Assembly (NCBI GenBank): GCA_002431345.1
Contig: DJEN01000070.1
Location: 516-9,613, forward strand
Source: Megasphaera sp. UBA5897
GTDB taxonomy: Bacteria; Bacillota; Negativicutes; Veillonellales; Megasphaeraceae
DNA: 9,098 nt
Reading direction: 5' to 3'
The translations under genes were made by a program, and so were the position numbers. Position 1 is the stretch's first letter. Every line of letters starts with the position of its first letter. Of this stretch, positions 1 through 6,063 are shown piece by piece. A model generated the notes under the pieces. It had not been told where the DNA came from and searched no databases. It worked only from the letters and a program-made list of their open reading frames with translations.

Positions 1-95
1 TACGGGGATTATGTTCATTTTCAAAAGCGGCCGGTAATATTCAGGTAAATGAAGATGGTAATTTCCGTCCCCTTACGGGGATTATGTTCATTTTC
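1..95 (-). CRISPR. Edge of a CRISPR array (two repeats, one spacer), probably type III-A-like
   Basis: The 22 bases at 1-22 recur exactly at 74-95. The complete repeat is about 35 nt (61-95) and the left copy is cut by the window edge, leaving a spacer of about 38 nt (23-60). The repeat carries a short inverted repeat, TCCCC (68-72) with GGGGA (77-81). Read on the minus strand it ends in GGGGACGGAAAT, very close to the GGGGACGGAAAC end of the Streptococcus thermophilus CRISPR2 (type III-A) repeat, whose last eight bases form the crRNA 5' tag. This suggests minus-strand transcription, with the leader on the right and 23-60 as the leader-proximal (newest) spacer. The exact 5' repeat boundary (58-61) cannot be fixed from one full copy. 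No cas gene is in the window; the rest of the array lies to the left. Confidence 0.8.
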
Positions 96-243
96 CTTGT
101 CGCTGCAATCCCGCTTATTATCTTATCTCCTATACCATTTTGCGGCGCAGAATACCTTCTTGCCATTTCTACGGTAAGAAATATTTTCAAAAACCGTCAT
201 ATTCAGCATATATACGCTAACGGCGCGGATTTACTCGACAAGG

Positions 244-297
244 AAAAACTATATGTTTATTATATCGTATTCCTCCACACTGCGCAATAAAAAATAA
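244..297 (-). repeat. Copy A of a duplicated promoter-bearing block
   Basis: Hand alignment with 1972-2025 gives 44 identities in 54 positions without a gap. The 14 bases at 259-272 (the -10 region and adjacent spacer) are identical, as is CACACT further on. Differences cluster at the -35 hexamer. The copy lies between the cyclase stop codon and the CRISPR array. Confidence 0.75.
259..287 (-). promoter_or_regulatory. Candidate leader promoter of the CRISPR array
   Basis: On the minus strand, TTGCGC (287-282) is separated by exactly 17 nt from a perfect TATAAT (264-259). The -35 matches the consensus only in TTG, but the -10 and spacing are ideal. The same -10 and much of the spacer recur in a second copy at 1987-2015, where the -35 is better (TTGTAT). 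Confidence 0.55.
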
Positions 298-310
298 GTC
301 GATAGCATCC

Positions 311-1675
311 TTATCTTTTCTCTTCAGGTACCGGATAGAATGTCACTCCATTCTTGTCATGCTCTTTCGTATAGTACAATGCTTTATCAGCATCGACAAA
401 CTGGCTCTTTCCTGGATTTTTCCGGTCTGTAAAAGCTACGCCGACACTCAGAGAAATCGCCGGCAGTCCGTCTGTCGGGTGAGACAGTTTTTCATTGATG
501 GCATTGATGCGGTCCACCACTGTATAGGTCAAATCGCTTGTCATTTCTACCATGATGACCGCAAATTCATCGCCGCCGATACGACAGATGTAGTCGATAT
601 CACGGAACGTTTCCAGCAACAGGCGCGCTACCTTCTTTAGGATTTCATCGCCCACTGCATGGCCGTTGTTATCATTGACAGATTTGAAAATATCTATATC
701 GATTAAAATTAATGCAAAATCTCTCTGATCCTTTTCATATAAGTTGATAATCTGATTGTAAGAGCCACGATTCAACAAATCTGTCAGCGGATCATGCTCT
801 GCCTGGTGTTTGATGAGTCTCTGCCGTTCTTCGTTTTCCTTATAAATCCGATTGTAGGTCTTACCCAATTTCTCTAACTCATAAGCACCGCCTACAGACA
901 GCAGGGCATCGTGTTCTATGTCCTGATTGTAACGGAGCAGGGGCTTTACAATCCAATGGCGCATGACCAGACAAAGGGAAAGCATCATCAAAGCAAAGGC
1001 CATCATGCCAACCAGAATCAGCAGAAAAATCCGAGTAAATAAATCCGAAGCCCGATTTTGCCGTTCATAAACTTTTTCACTGAAAGCCGAAGCCGCCTCG
1101 CCGATCTGGCCGGAAATTTCCGCTTTTGCAGTTTCATAAGCCGGACTGATCACCAAAGTCCGCGCTTTCGCTAGTTTTTCTGCAGATGACAAACGGGCAT
1201 CTTCCGGCTGCAGATTGACCTTTTGTATTTCTTCCGGCCAAGTGGAGCTATCTATGCCTTCACTTTCTTCAATAAGCCGCATAGCATAATATTCTAAATT
1301 CATCAAATCCTTGGAAGTGGACAGCGCATGACGCAGTGCCTGCAGCGATTCCGAATGGTCATCCAACTTCGCTAGGTCCTGCAATGCCTTTTCTCTGGTT
1401 TTGGTTACATTGGCTTCTTCAAAATAGGCTGCGATATATTTCCGATCTCCCGTGGCGGCAGCCAACCGCACCTGTTTGGTCAGGATATCCGATCCCTGCT
1501 GCAGTTCCTGCACCGCATAGCGACAATCGATATAATCCTGCATGGAAGACCGCAGCACGTTGTATTGTTGATGTCCCCAAACTGCCATTCCGATAGAGGT
1601 AACAAACAGCACAATGGTAATAATGGTACTCCACTTACTGACAATCTGTATTTTGATTTTTCCAGCCATACCCAT
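311..1675 (-). CDS. Membrane-anchored diguanylate cyclase (GGDEF protein) with intact I-site
   Basis: The 454-residue protein probably makes cyclic di-GMP from two GTP at the inner face of the membrane. Segments are: a basic N-terminus, TM helix about 15-34, a mostly helical external sensor region about 35-213 with no domain I recognise, TM helix about 214-238, a HAMP-like linker to about 290, and a GGDEF domain about 291-447. The signature RIGGDEF is at 365-371. Metal and substrate residues D326, N334 and D343 match PleD D327, N335 and D344, and the allosteric I-site RxxD (R358, D361) is present. Feedback inhibition by c-di-GMP is therefore expected. No EAL or HD-GYP domain is present. An AGAAGGA sequence abuts ATG 1675 and sits 6 nt before the second ATG (1669), so the true start may be two codons later. 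The gene stands alone. The input signal is unknown. Confidence 0.93.
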   Translation of the reverse strand: MGMAGKIKIQIVSKWSTIITIVLFVTSIGMAVWGHQQYNVLRSSMQDYIDCRYAVQELQQGSDILTKQVRLAAATGDRKYIAAYFEEANVTKTREKALQDLAKLDDHSESLQALRHALSTSKDLMNLEYYAMRLIEESEGIDSSTWPEEIQKVNLQPEDARLSSAEKLAKARTLVISPAYETAKAEISGQIGEAASAFSEKVYERQNRASDLFTRIFLLILVGMMAFALMMLSLCLVMRHWIVKPLLRYNQDIEHDALLSVGGAYELEKLGKTYNRIYKENEERQRLIKHQAEHDPLTDLLNRGSYNQIINLYEKDQRDFALILIDIDIFKSVNDNNGHAVGDEILKKVARLLLETFRDIDYICRIGGDEFAVIMVEMTSDLTYTVVDRINAINEKLSHPTDGLPAISLSVGVAFTDRKNPGKSQFVDADKALYYTKEHDKNGVTFYPVPEEKR

Positions 1676-1971
1676 TCCTTCTCTCCCTGTAGTCTTATAA
1701 TGTAACTGTTATATTTTATTGATAATTCAAACTTTCCACCCCTAAAAATGGCATTTTTGCGATAAAATCAAAGCCTATAAATTATTCAGGCTATGCTGCT
1801 ACTGGCTGCAGTAAGTAAATTCTTCATGTATTGGGCAGCAGCCTAATGTATTCATTTAGTAACGCTTCGATTGATTTATCCGCATTGAAATATGCGTCGA
1901 ATGCTGGATAGCATTGGCTTCAACTAAAATTGCATATTCTTACTGAAGGTGATATCACGAACTTACTTTAC
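1676..1971. other. Intergenic region upstream of the cyclase gene, mostly without recognisable genes
   Basis: This AT-rich stretch holds no complete gene. It contains a short protein-like frame (1824-1919, minus), a weak hairpin on the minus strand (AGCCT 1792-1788 with AGGCT 1776-1772, followed by a T-rich run) and a perfect 10-bp palindrome GTGATATCAC at about 1949-1958. GCTGCT and AGCAGC elements around 1794-1842 could form a longer imperfect stem with a large loop. No c-di-GMP riboswitch (GEMM) consensus was seen before the cyclase gene. A convincing cyclase promoter close to its start was not found; the nearest good minus-strand promoter is in copy B, about 300 nt upstream. Confidence 0.5.
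1824..1919 (-). pseudogene. Possible C-terminal gene relic (about 31 codons)
   Basis: One minus-strand frame, bounded by TGA just upstream and TGA at 1826-1824, encodes a 31-residue peptide including DAYFNADKSIEALLNEY. This has the composition of a real amphipathic helix and resembles a protein C-terminus rather than random sequence. It has no start codon and no ribosome-binding site. A weak hairpin plus T-rich stretch follows about 30 nt downstream, as expected after a gene end. I cannot name the parent family. Chance is a real alternative for so short a frame. Confidence 0.25.
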
Positions 1972-2025
1972 AAAAAATATACGTTCATTATATCGTATTC
2001 TTACACACTATACAACAAAAAAGAA
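1972..2025 (-). repeat. Copy B of the duplicated promoter-bearing block
   Basis: This block is 81% identical (44 of 54, ungapped) to copy A at 244-297, in the same orientation and 1,728 bp away. The two copies flank the diguanylate cyclase gene as direct repeats. Copy B lies back to back with the mntH promoter, whose -35 begins 24 bp from the copy B -35. Confidence 0.75.
1987..2015 (-). promoter_or_regulatory. Strong candidate minus-strand promoter in copy B
   Basis: TTGTAT (2015-2010), a 17-nt spacer and a perfect TATAAT (1992-1987) make a near-consensus housekeeping promoter reading left. It could drive the cyclase gene through a leader of about 300 nt, or it may be the relic promoter of the degraded frame at 1824-1919. 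It is divergent from the mntH promoter. Confidence 0.6.
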
Positions 2026-2038
2026 AGGCGGCAAGGGG

Positions 2039-2067
2039 TTGTATATTCACTACCCGCATGGTATGAT
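2039..2067 (+). promoter_or_regulatory. Promoter of the NRAMP transporter gene
   Basis: TTGTAT (2039-2044), a 17-nt spacer and TATGAT (2062-2067) are well placed, giving a leader of about 35 nt before the ribosome-binding site at 2095-2099. The -10 overlaps GTATGATAC, a small odd-centred palindrome that could be part of an operator. No MntR or Fur box was recognised with confidence. Confidence 0.65.
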
Positions 2068-2107
2068 ACAATAGATAATAGTTTTCAAAAAAACAGAGGT
2101 GTATACA

Positions 2108-3367
2108 ATGTTGCGATTTGCGTCTTATGGAAAACCCCATGCAGTCAATATACGAGCCCGTGAAATTCTGCGTTATCTTGGGCCGGGTATTTTAATCACT
2201 GTCGGTTTTATTGATCCGGGAAACTGGGCTGCCAATCTGGCTGCCGGTGCCGAATACGGCAGCGTATTGTTATGGATGGTTACCTTGTCTACTATCATGC
2301 TGATTTTGCTGCAGCACAATGCGGCTCATTTAGGAATTGTCACTGGGTGCTGCCTTTCAGAAGCAGCTACTGCCTATTTGCCCCGCTGGCTGTCACGACC
2401 CATTTTGGCTTCAGCGATGGCTGCGTCTATTGCCACGGCACTGGCAGAACTCTTAGGCGGTGCCATTGCCCTGCAAATTCTGTTTGGTCTTCCGCTGTGG
2501 CTGGGTGCCGTACTGACAGCAGTACTGTGTGCGTTTTTGCTTCGCACCCATTCTTACCACAAAACAGAAAAAATAATTATCGGCTTTGTGTCTATTATCG
2601 GGTTTTCCTTTTTATTTGAACTCAGCATCGTCCCTATTGACTGGGGGCAAGCTGCAGCCGGCTGGATCGTGCCATCCGTCCCCCAAGGATCGTTAGTTAT
2701 CATCATGAGCGTTCTCGGTGCCGTTGTCATGCCGCACAATTTATTTCTGCATTCCGAAATTATTCAGTCCCGGCAATGGCATATGACAGACGAAAAAACA
2801 ATACAAAAACAGCTGAATATTGAATTTTTGGATACCATTTTTTCTATGGGCATCGGCTGGGCCATCAACAGTGCCATGATCTTGATAGCCGCTACAGTCT
2901 TTTTTACGCACCAAATAGAAATTACCGATTTAGCACAAGCCGCCGAGCTGCTGCGGCCATTATTGGGGGACAGCGCTGCTATCGTGTTTGCTGTCGCTCT
3001 GCTTATATCAGGCGTTTCGTCCACGGCGACCTGCGGCATTGCCAGCGGCAGTATTTTTTCCGGGATGTTTGGCGAAATGTATGATATCCAAGACTATCAC
3101 TCGTGGCACGGCGTGCTTCTTACGTATTTTTTAGCTGTTGTCATCATATGTTTTATTACCGATCCGTTTATGGGGCTAGTATATTCGCAAATGCTTCTCA
3201 GCGTACAGCTTCCCATCACCATTTCCCTGTTGATTTATCTCACGTCGTCCCGGACTGTCATGGGAAAATTCGCCAACACATTTCGCATGAAATGTATTTT
3301 AATCGGCATCGGCATCCTCGTCACGATGCTAAACGCCGCCCTGCTGGCAGACATGCTTTTTGCATAA
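2108..3367 (+). CDS. mntH: NRAMP-family Mn2+/Fe2+ transporter
   Basis: This polytopic membrane protein should import divalent metal (Mn2+ or Fe2+) with protons. The chosen ATG (2108) gives 419 residues. An in-frame GTG nine bases earlier lies inside the AGAGG ribosome-binding site (2095-2099) and is unlikely to be used. The helix 1 metal motif is intact as DPGN (D36, N39). The helix 6 motif is intact as A205-x-x-M208-P-H210, including the methionine that favours Mn/Fe over Mg or Ca. About 11 hydrophobic segments can be traced. The helix 2-3 stretch LQHNAAHLGIVTG fits a divergent bacterial NRAMP clade rather than the E. coli-type MntH, so the symbol names the function rather than proven orthology. 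The gene is monocistronic, with its own promoter and a hairpin downstream. It faces an Rrf2 regulator gene end to end, which hints at iron-related control but does not prove it. Confidence 0.9.
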   Translation: MLRFASYGKPHAVNIRAREILRYLGPGILITVGFIDPGNWAANLAAGAEYGSVLLWMVTLSTIMLILLQHNAAHLGIVTGCCLSEAATAYLPRWLSRPILASAMAASIATALAELLGGAIALQILFGLPLWLGAVLTAVLCAFLLRTHSYHKTEKIIIGFVSIIGFSFLFELSIVPIDWGQAAAGWIVPSVPQGSLVIIMSVLGAVVMPHNLFLHSEIIQSRQWHMTDEKTIQKQLNIEFLDTIFSMGIGWAINSAMILIAATVFFTHQIEITDLAQAAELLRPLLGDSAAIVFAVALLISGVSSTATCGIASGSIFSGMFGEMYDIQDYHSWHGVLLTYFLAVVIICFITDPFMGLVYSQMLLSVQLPITISLLIYLTSSRTVMGKFANTFRMKCILIGIGILVTMLNAALLADMLFA

Positions 3368-3403
3368 TCATAAAAAAAACGATTTTTCCACGCAGCATAA
3401 AAA

Positions 3404-3441
3404 GGACTGTGTATACAAAACATTCTTGTATACAACAGCCC
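3404..3441. terminator. Hairpin between convergent genes; terminator of the Rrf2 gene
   Basis: The arms 3404-3419 and 3426-3441 pair over about 15 bp, with one mismatch and one bulge, around a short loop. On the minus strand the stem is followed directly by CCTTTTTATG, so it is a good intrinsic terminator for the Rrf2 gene. On the plus strand the following sequence is less T-rich, so termination of mntH here is weaker. The stem contains GTGTATACAA, which also occurs at the mntH ribosome-binding site (2099-2108). Confidence 0.8.
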
Positions 3442-3452
3442 TCTTGGCAGTA

Positions 3453-3872
3453 TTAATTTTCTTGTGCGATAGTTCCAAAAATCAAATCATGTAATGTAAT
3501 CGTAGAAAAGTACGCGGCCAAATGATCTTGCACATACTTCAACGACGTGTGAATGCTGCAGTCTTTCATCTTTTCACGATACGGACAAGCATAATCTCCA
3601 TCAAGACAGCTGCTCATCATGTTTTCCCTATCCATGACATGAATCAAATCCATCAATGTAATTTGATGTAAATCACTGATTAGCCGACAACCGCCCTGTG
3701 CGCCGCGAATAATTTCAATATAGCCGGCACGTTCCAGTTTTTTAGATATTTTATATGCAAACTGGCGCGGAATCGACTGTTCATCGCTGATTTCCCGAAT
3801 ATTTTTTAGCCGCAGGTTCAGCAGTGAACGCAAAATACGAATAGCATAGTCTGTTTCTCTTGTAATAATCAC
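3453..3872 (-). CDS. Rrf2-family transcriptional regulator, probable Fe-S sensor
   Basis: This 139-residue winged-helix regulator belongs to the Rrf2 family (IscR, NsrR, RirA, CymR). The N-terminal ITRETDYAIRIL is the family signature, the helix-turn-helix lies at about 25-50, and the wing is GAQGGCRL (57-64). Three cysteines, C89, C96 and C105 (C-x6-C-x8-C), sit where Fe-S-binding members hold their cluster; cluster-free CymR-type members lack them. An Fe-S sensor of iron, redox or nitrosative status is therefore likely. C62 in the wing is extra. The start is GTG (3872-3870), preceded at 7 nt by AAAGGGG (3886-3880). The stop is followed by a strong terminator. The isc/suf genes that often accompany IscR are absent, so the subtype stays open. 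The neighbouring metal transporter gene is a natural candidate target, though convergent. Confidence 0.9.
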   Translation of the reverse strand: MIITRETDYAIRILRSLLNLRLKNIREISDEQSIPRQFAYKISKKLERAGYIEIIRGAQGGCRLISDLHQITLMDLIHVMDRENMMSSCLDGDYACPYREKMKDCSIHTSLKYVQDHLAAYFSTITLHDLIFGTIAQEN

Positions 3873-3886
3873 GATAAATCCCCTTT

Positions 3887-4214
3887 AACTGTAATTATTG
3901 TCCCTGTACGTCCCTAACATCCATATAGTTGGTTTACATGTACAAAAAAACTGTTCTCGCCTTCTTTCTGTTTCATGTTTTGCAGTAATATTATCTATTT
4001 ACTATTATACACAATCTCTAATTATTTTCCATCTTTTTTTGCAAATATTGTAAACCTTTTTGAATTTTTAATCTTGACAACTTATATTTTCCCTTCTCAG
4101 TCCATATCTTCATTTCGTTTTCTTATAGTTTTCTCTAGATTCGCTTATTCAAAAGACTCTGCCGTCCTTCTCTTTTTTCTGCGCCTTTTCCCGTACCATT
4201 TTAAATGCCCACTC
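3887..4214. other. AT-rich intergenic region between the divergent Rrf2 and prfC genes
   Basis: There are about 390 bp between the two start regions, strongly T-rich on the plus strand. The open frame at 3975-4262 translates to low-complexity hydrophobic sequence without a ribosome-binding site and I do not regard it as a gene. A perfect TATAAT occurs on the minus strand (4009-4004), about 130 nt upstream of the Rrf2 start, but the hexamer 17 nt upstream (ATGGAA) is a poor -35. An isolated TTGACA at 4074-4079 (plus) has no -10 at proper spacing. The 8-bp palindrome TACATGTA near 3935-3942 lies within the Rrf2 leader and could be an operator. No RNA gene was recognised. Confidence 0.5.
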
Positions 4215-4243
4215 TTGCATGACACTGAAAAAGCTTATATAAT
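4215..4243 (+). promoter_or_regulatory. Promoter of prfC
   Basis: TTGCAT (4215-4220), a 17-nt spacer and a perfect TATAAT (4238-4243) predict a transcript start near 4250 and a leader of about 36 nt. The same two hexamers and spacing are found before thiC, which supports both calls. Confidence 0.75.
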
Positions 4244-4286
4244 TAATACTTGTATGTACTAGGTTTGAATATAAATGAGGTGGAAT

Positions 4287-5903
4287 ATGTCTTTAGTTGA
4301 TGAAGTAAATAATCGTCGCACCTTTGCCATCATTTCCCATCCGGATGCTGGTAAAACGACATTAACAGAAAAATTATTGCTATACGGCGGTGCCATTCAT
4401 CTAGCTGGTTCTGTAAAGGCCAGAAAAACAGCCAAACACGCCGTTTCTGACTGGATGGAAATTGAAAAGCAGCGTGGTATTTCTGTAACAAGCTCCGTTC
4501 TCCAGTTTGACTATGAAGGGCATCATATCAACATCCTCGACACGCCGGGCCATCAGGACTTCAGTGAAGATACGTACCGCACGCTGATGGCAGCAGACAG
4601 TGCCGTCATGCTGATTGACGTAGCCAAAGGTGTCGAAGCGCAGACGAAAAAATTATTCAAAGTTTGTAAAGACAGGGGTATTCCTATTTTCACGTTTGTC
4701 AATAAAATCGACCACTTCGGCCGCAATCCCTTCGATTTGATGGATGAAATCGAACACGTGCTGGGCATTCACGCCTATCCGATGAACTGGCCTATCGGCA
4801 TCAACGGCAATTACCAAGGTATTTATGACCGCACGGCAGCATCTATCGAGCTGTTTGAAAAAGATACGTCACACGGCCAGCGCAAACTGGCTTCTACCAA
4901 AGGGTCTGCCGATGATCCGGCTTTTAAAGAACTCCTTGACGATGACGTGCATCAGTCTTTGATTGATGATATCGAGCTGCTCGATATGGCTGGCGATGAA
5001 TTTGACATGGAAAAAGTCAAACGTGGTGAATTGACGCCGATGTTCTTCGGCTCTGCCATGACCAATTTTGGCGTCAAACCGTTTTTGGAAGAATTTTTGC
5101 GCATGGCACCTAAGCCGCAGCCGCGCCGCTGCTTGGAAGGCGTCATCGACCCGACGTCAGAACAATTTACGTCCTTTGTCTTCAAGATTCAGGCCAACAT
5201 GAATCCCCAGCATCACGACCGCGTCGTCTTCATGCGTATCTGCTCCGGTAAATTCGAAAAAGGCATGACCGTTACACACCGGCAGTCCGGCAAAACATTG
5301 CGTCTCATGCAGCCGCAGCAGTTTTTGGCAACAGAACGCACAATCGTCGAAGATGCATATCCCGGCGACATCATCGGCGTTTTTGACAACGGTACCATGG
5401 GTGTCGGCGATACACTGTTCTCCGGGAAAAAGAAAGTCACTTTCAAAGACTTCCCGACCTTCCCGCCGGAACTCTTTGCCCGCATTCGTGCCAAAGATTC
5501 TATGAAGCGGAAACAATTTCTCAAGGGCATGACCCAGCTCGCCCAAGAAGGAGCTGTCCAAATTTATGAAAATGTTGGCGGCTCTATGGAAAGCTACATC
5601 GTCGGTGCCGTCGGCCAACTGCAGTTTGAAGTATTGGAATACCGTCTCAAACACGAATACGGCGTTGACTTGGAAATCAATACTCTTCCTTATACCGTCG
5701 CCCGCTGGATTCAAGACAACGGCCATGATTACAAAGAACTGAAAAATATTGACAGTGCTATGATTGTCAAAGACCATAAACAACGCGTCGTCCTCTTGAT
5801 TGCCAACGAATGGCAAACCAACTGGATTATCGAACGCAATCCGGATTTCACATTCTGCACCACGCCGGATGAACTGGCACTAGACGATATAGACGAAACA
5901 TAA
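4287..5903 (+). CDS. prfC: Peptide chain release factor 3 (RF3)
   Basis: RF3 is the translational GTPase that recycles RF1/RF2 from the ribosome after peptide release. The 538-residue product aligns along its length with E. coli RF3 (529 residues). Visible motifs are the P-loop SHPDAGKTT (17-25), the switch I region EKQRGISVTSS with its conserved T, switch II DTPGHQDF (85-92) and NKID (139-142, usually NKLD). The RF3-typical stretches SDWMEIEKQRGIS and FKIQANMNPQHHDRVVFMR follow, with the C-terminal domain including GAVGQLQFEV. I chose ATG 4287 because GAGG (4277-4280) is 6 nt upstream; the in-frame ATG at 4275 overlaps that ribosome-binding site. RF3 is distinguished from EF-G by its length and by the SHPDAGKTT and RTF.IISH start. 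The gene has its own promoter and a strong terminator, so it is probably monocistronic. Confidence 0.97.
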   Translation: MSLVDEVNNRRTFAIISHPDAGKTTLTEKLLLYGGAIHLAGSVKARKTAKHAVSDWMEIEKQRGISVTSSVLQFDYEGHHINILDTPGHQDFSEDTYRTLMAADSAVMLIDVAKGVEAQTKKLFKVCKDRGIPIFTFVNKIDHFGRNPFDLMDEIEHVLGIHAYPMNWPIGINGNYQGIYDRTAASIELFEKDTSHGQRKLASTKGSADDPAFKELLDDDVHQSLIDDIELLDMAGDEFDMEKVKRGELTPMFFGSAMTNFGVKPFLEEFLRMAPKPQPRRCLEGVIDPTSEQFTSFVFKIQANMNPQHHDRVVFMRICSGKFEKGMTVTHRQSGKTLRLMQPQQFLATERTIVEDAYPGDIIGVFDNGTMGVGDTLFSGKKKVTFKDFPTFPPELFARIRAKDSMKRKQFLKGMTQLAQEGAVQIYENVGGSMESYIVGAVGQLQFEVLEYRLKHEYGVDLEINTLPYTVARWIQDNGHDYKELKNIDSAMIVKDHKQRVVLLIANEWQTNWIIERNPDFTFCTTPDELALDDIDET

Positions 5904-5913
5904 TGGTTGTATT

Positions 5914-5974
5914 ATAACAAAAAAAGATTGTTCTCCTTCATATGCATCAAGGAGGACAATCTTTTTTTTGTTAT
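5914..5974. terminator. Bidirectional intrinsic terminator after prfC
   Basis: The arms 5914-5938 and 5949-5974 pair over about 24 bp, with one G-U pair and a one-base bulge, around a 10-nt loop. An A-run at the base of the left arm and a T-run at the base of the right arm make it work on both strands: it ends prfC on the plus strand and is a backup for thiC on the minus strand. Confidence 0.93.
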
Positions 5975-6009
5975 TGTATGACACCATATGTGACGTATTT
6001 CTGTACAGC

Positions 6010-6040
6010 AAAAACTGCCGCACCATATACGTACGGCAGT
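6010..6040 (-). terminator. Intrinsic terminator of thiC
   Basis: On the minus strand, ACTGCCG (6040-6034) pairs with CGGCAGT (6020-6014) around a 13-nt loop, followed by TTTTT (6014-6010). It lies 24 nt after the thiC stop codon. Confidence 0.8.
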
Positions 6041-6063
6041 CTGCATCGCGTGAATATAATGTA

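Larger units (their letters stand above)
96..297 (-). promoter_or_regulatory. Probable CRISPR leader
   Basis: This stretch lies between the first repeat and the end of the diguanylate cyclase gene. It contains a minus-strand promoter (259-287) pointing into the array, about 160 nt before the first repeat. No credible gene is present. A 28-codon minus-strand frame (123-209) has no ribosome-binding site. The cyclase upstream ends only in a weak AT hairpin (ATAAG/CTTAT, 294-314, then a U run), so read-through into the array is possible. Orientation rests on the repeat tag and the promoter direction. Confidence 0.55.

Noticed and set aside
84..290. Plus-strand 68-codon frame running out of the CRISPR repeat
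   Set aside because: Its start codon lies inside the repeat, it has no ribosome-binding site, and it overlaps the leader promoter.
1733..1757. TTTCCACCCCTA resembling a decayed CRISPR repeat downstream of copy B
   Set aside because: Only a loose match without the GGGG arm, and its distance from copy B (about 240 nt) differs from the leader-repeat distance of copy A (about 160 nt).
1676..1971. c-di-GMP riboswitch before the cyclase gene
   Set aside because: No GEMM-I or GEMM-II core sequence found on the minus strand.
1930..2163. Plus-strand 77-codon frame upstream of mntH
   Set aside because: Runs through copy B and the mntH promoter into mntH in another frame; no ribosome-binding site.
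4074..4079. Perfect TTGACA as a prfC -35 box
   Set aside because: No acceptable -10 hexamer at 16-18 nt; the TTGCAT/TATAAT pair at 4215-4243 is correctly spaced.
3975..4262. Open frame of 95 codons upstream of prfC
   Set aside because: Low-complexity hydrophobic translation typical of T-rich DNA; no ribosome-binding site, and it overlaps the prfC promoter.
5157..5816. Minus-strand frame of 219 codons inside prfC
   Set aside because: Antisense shadow of prfC; no start signals or recognisable motifs.
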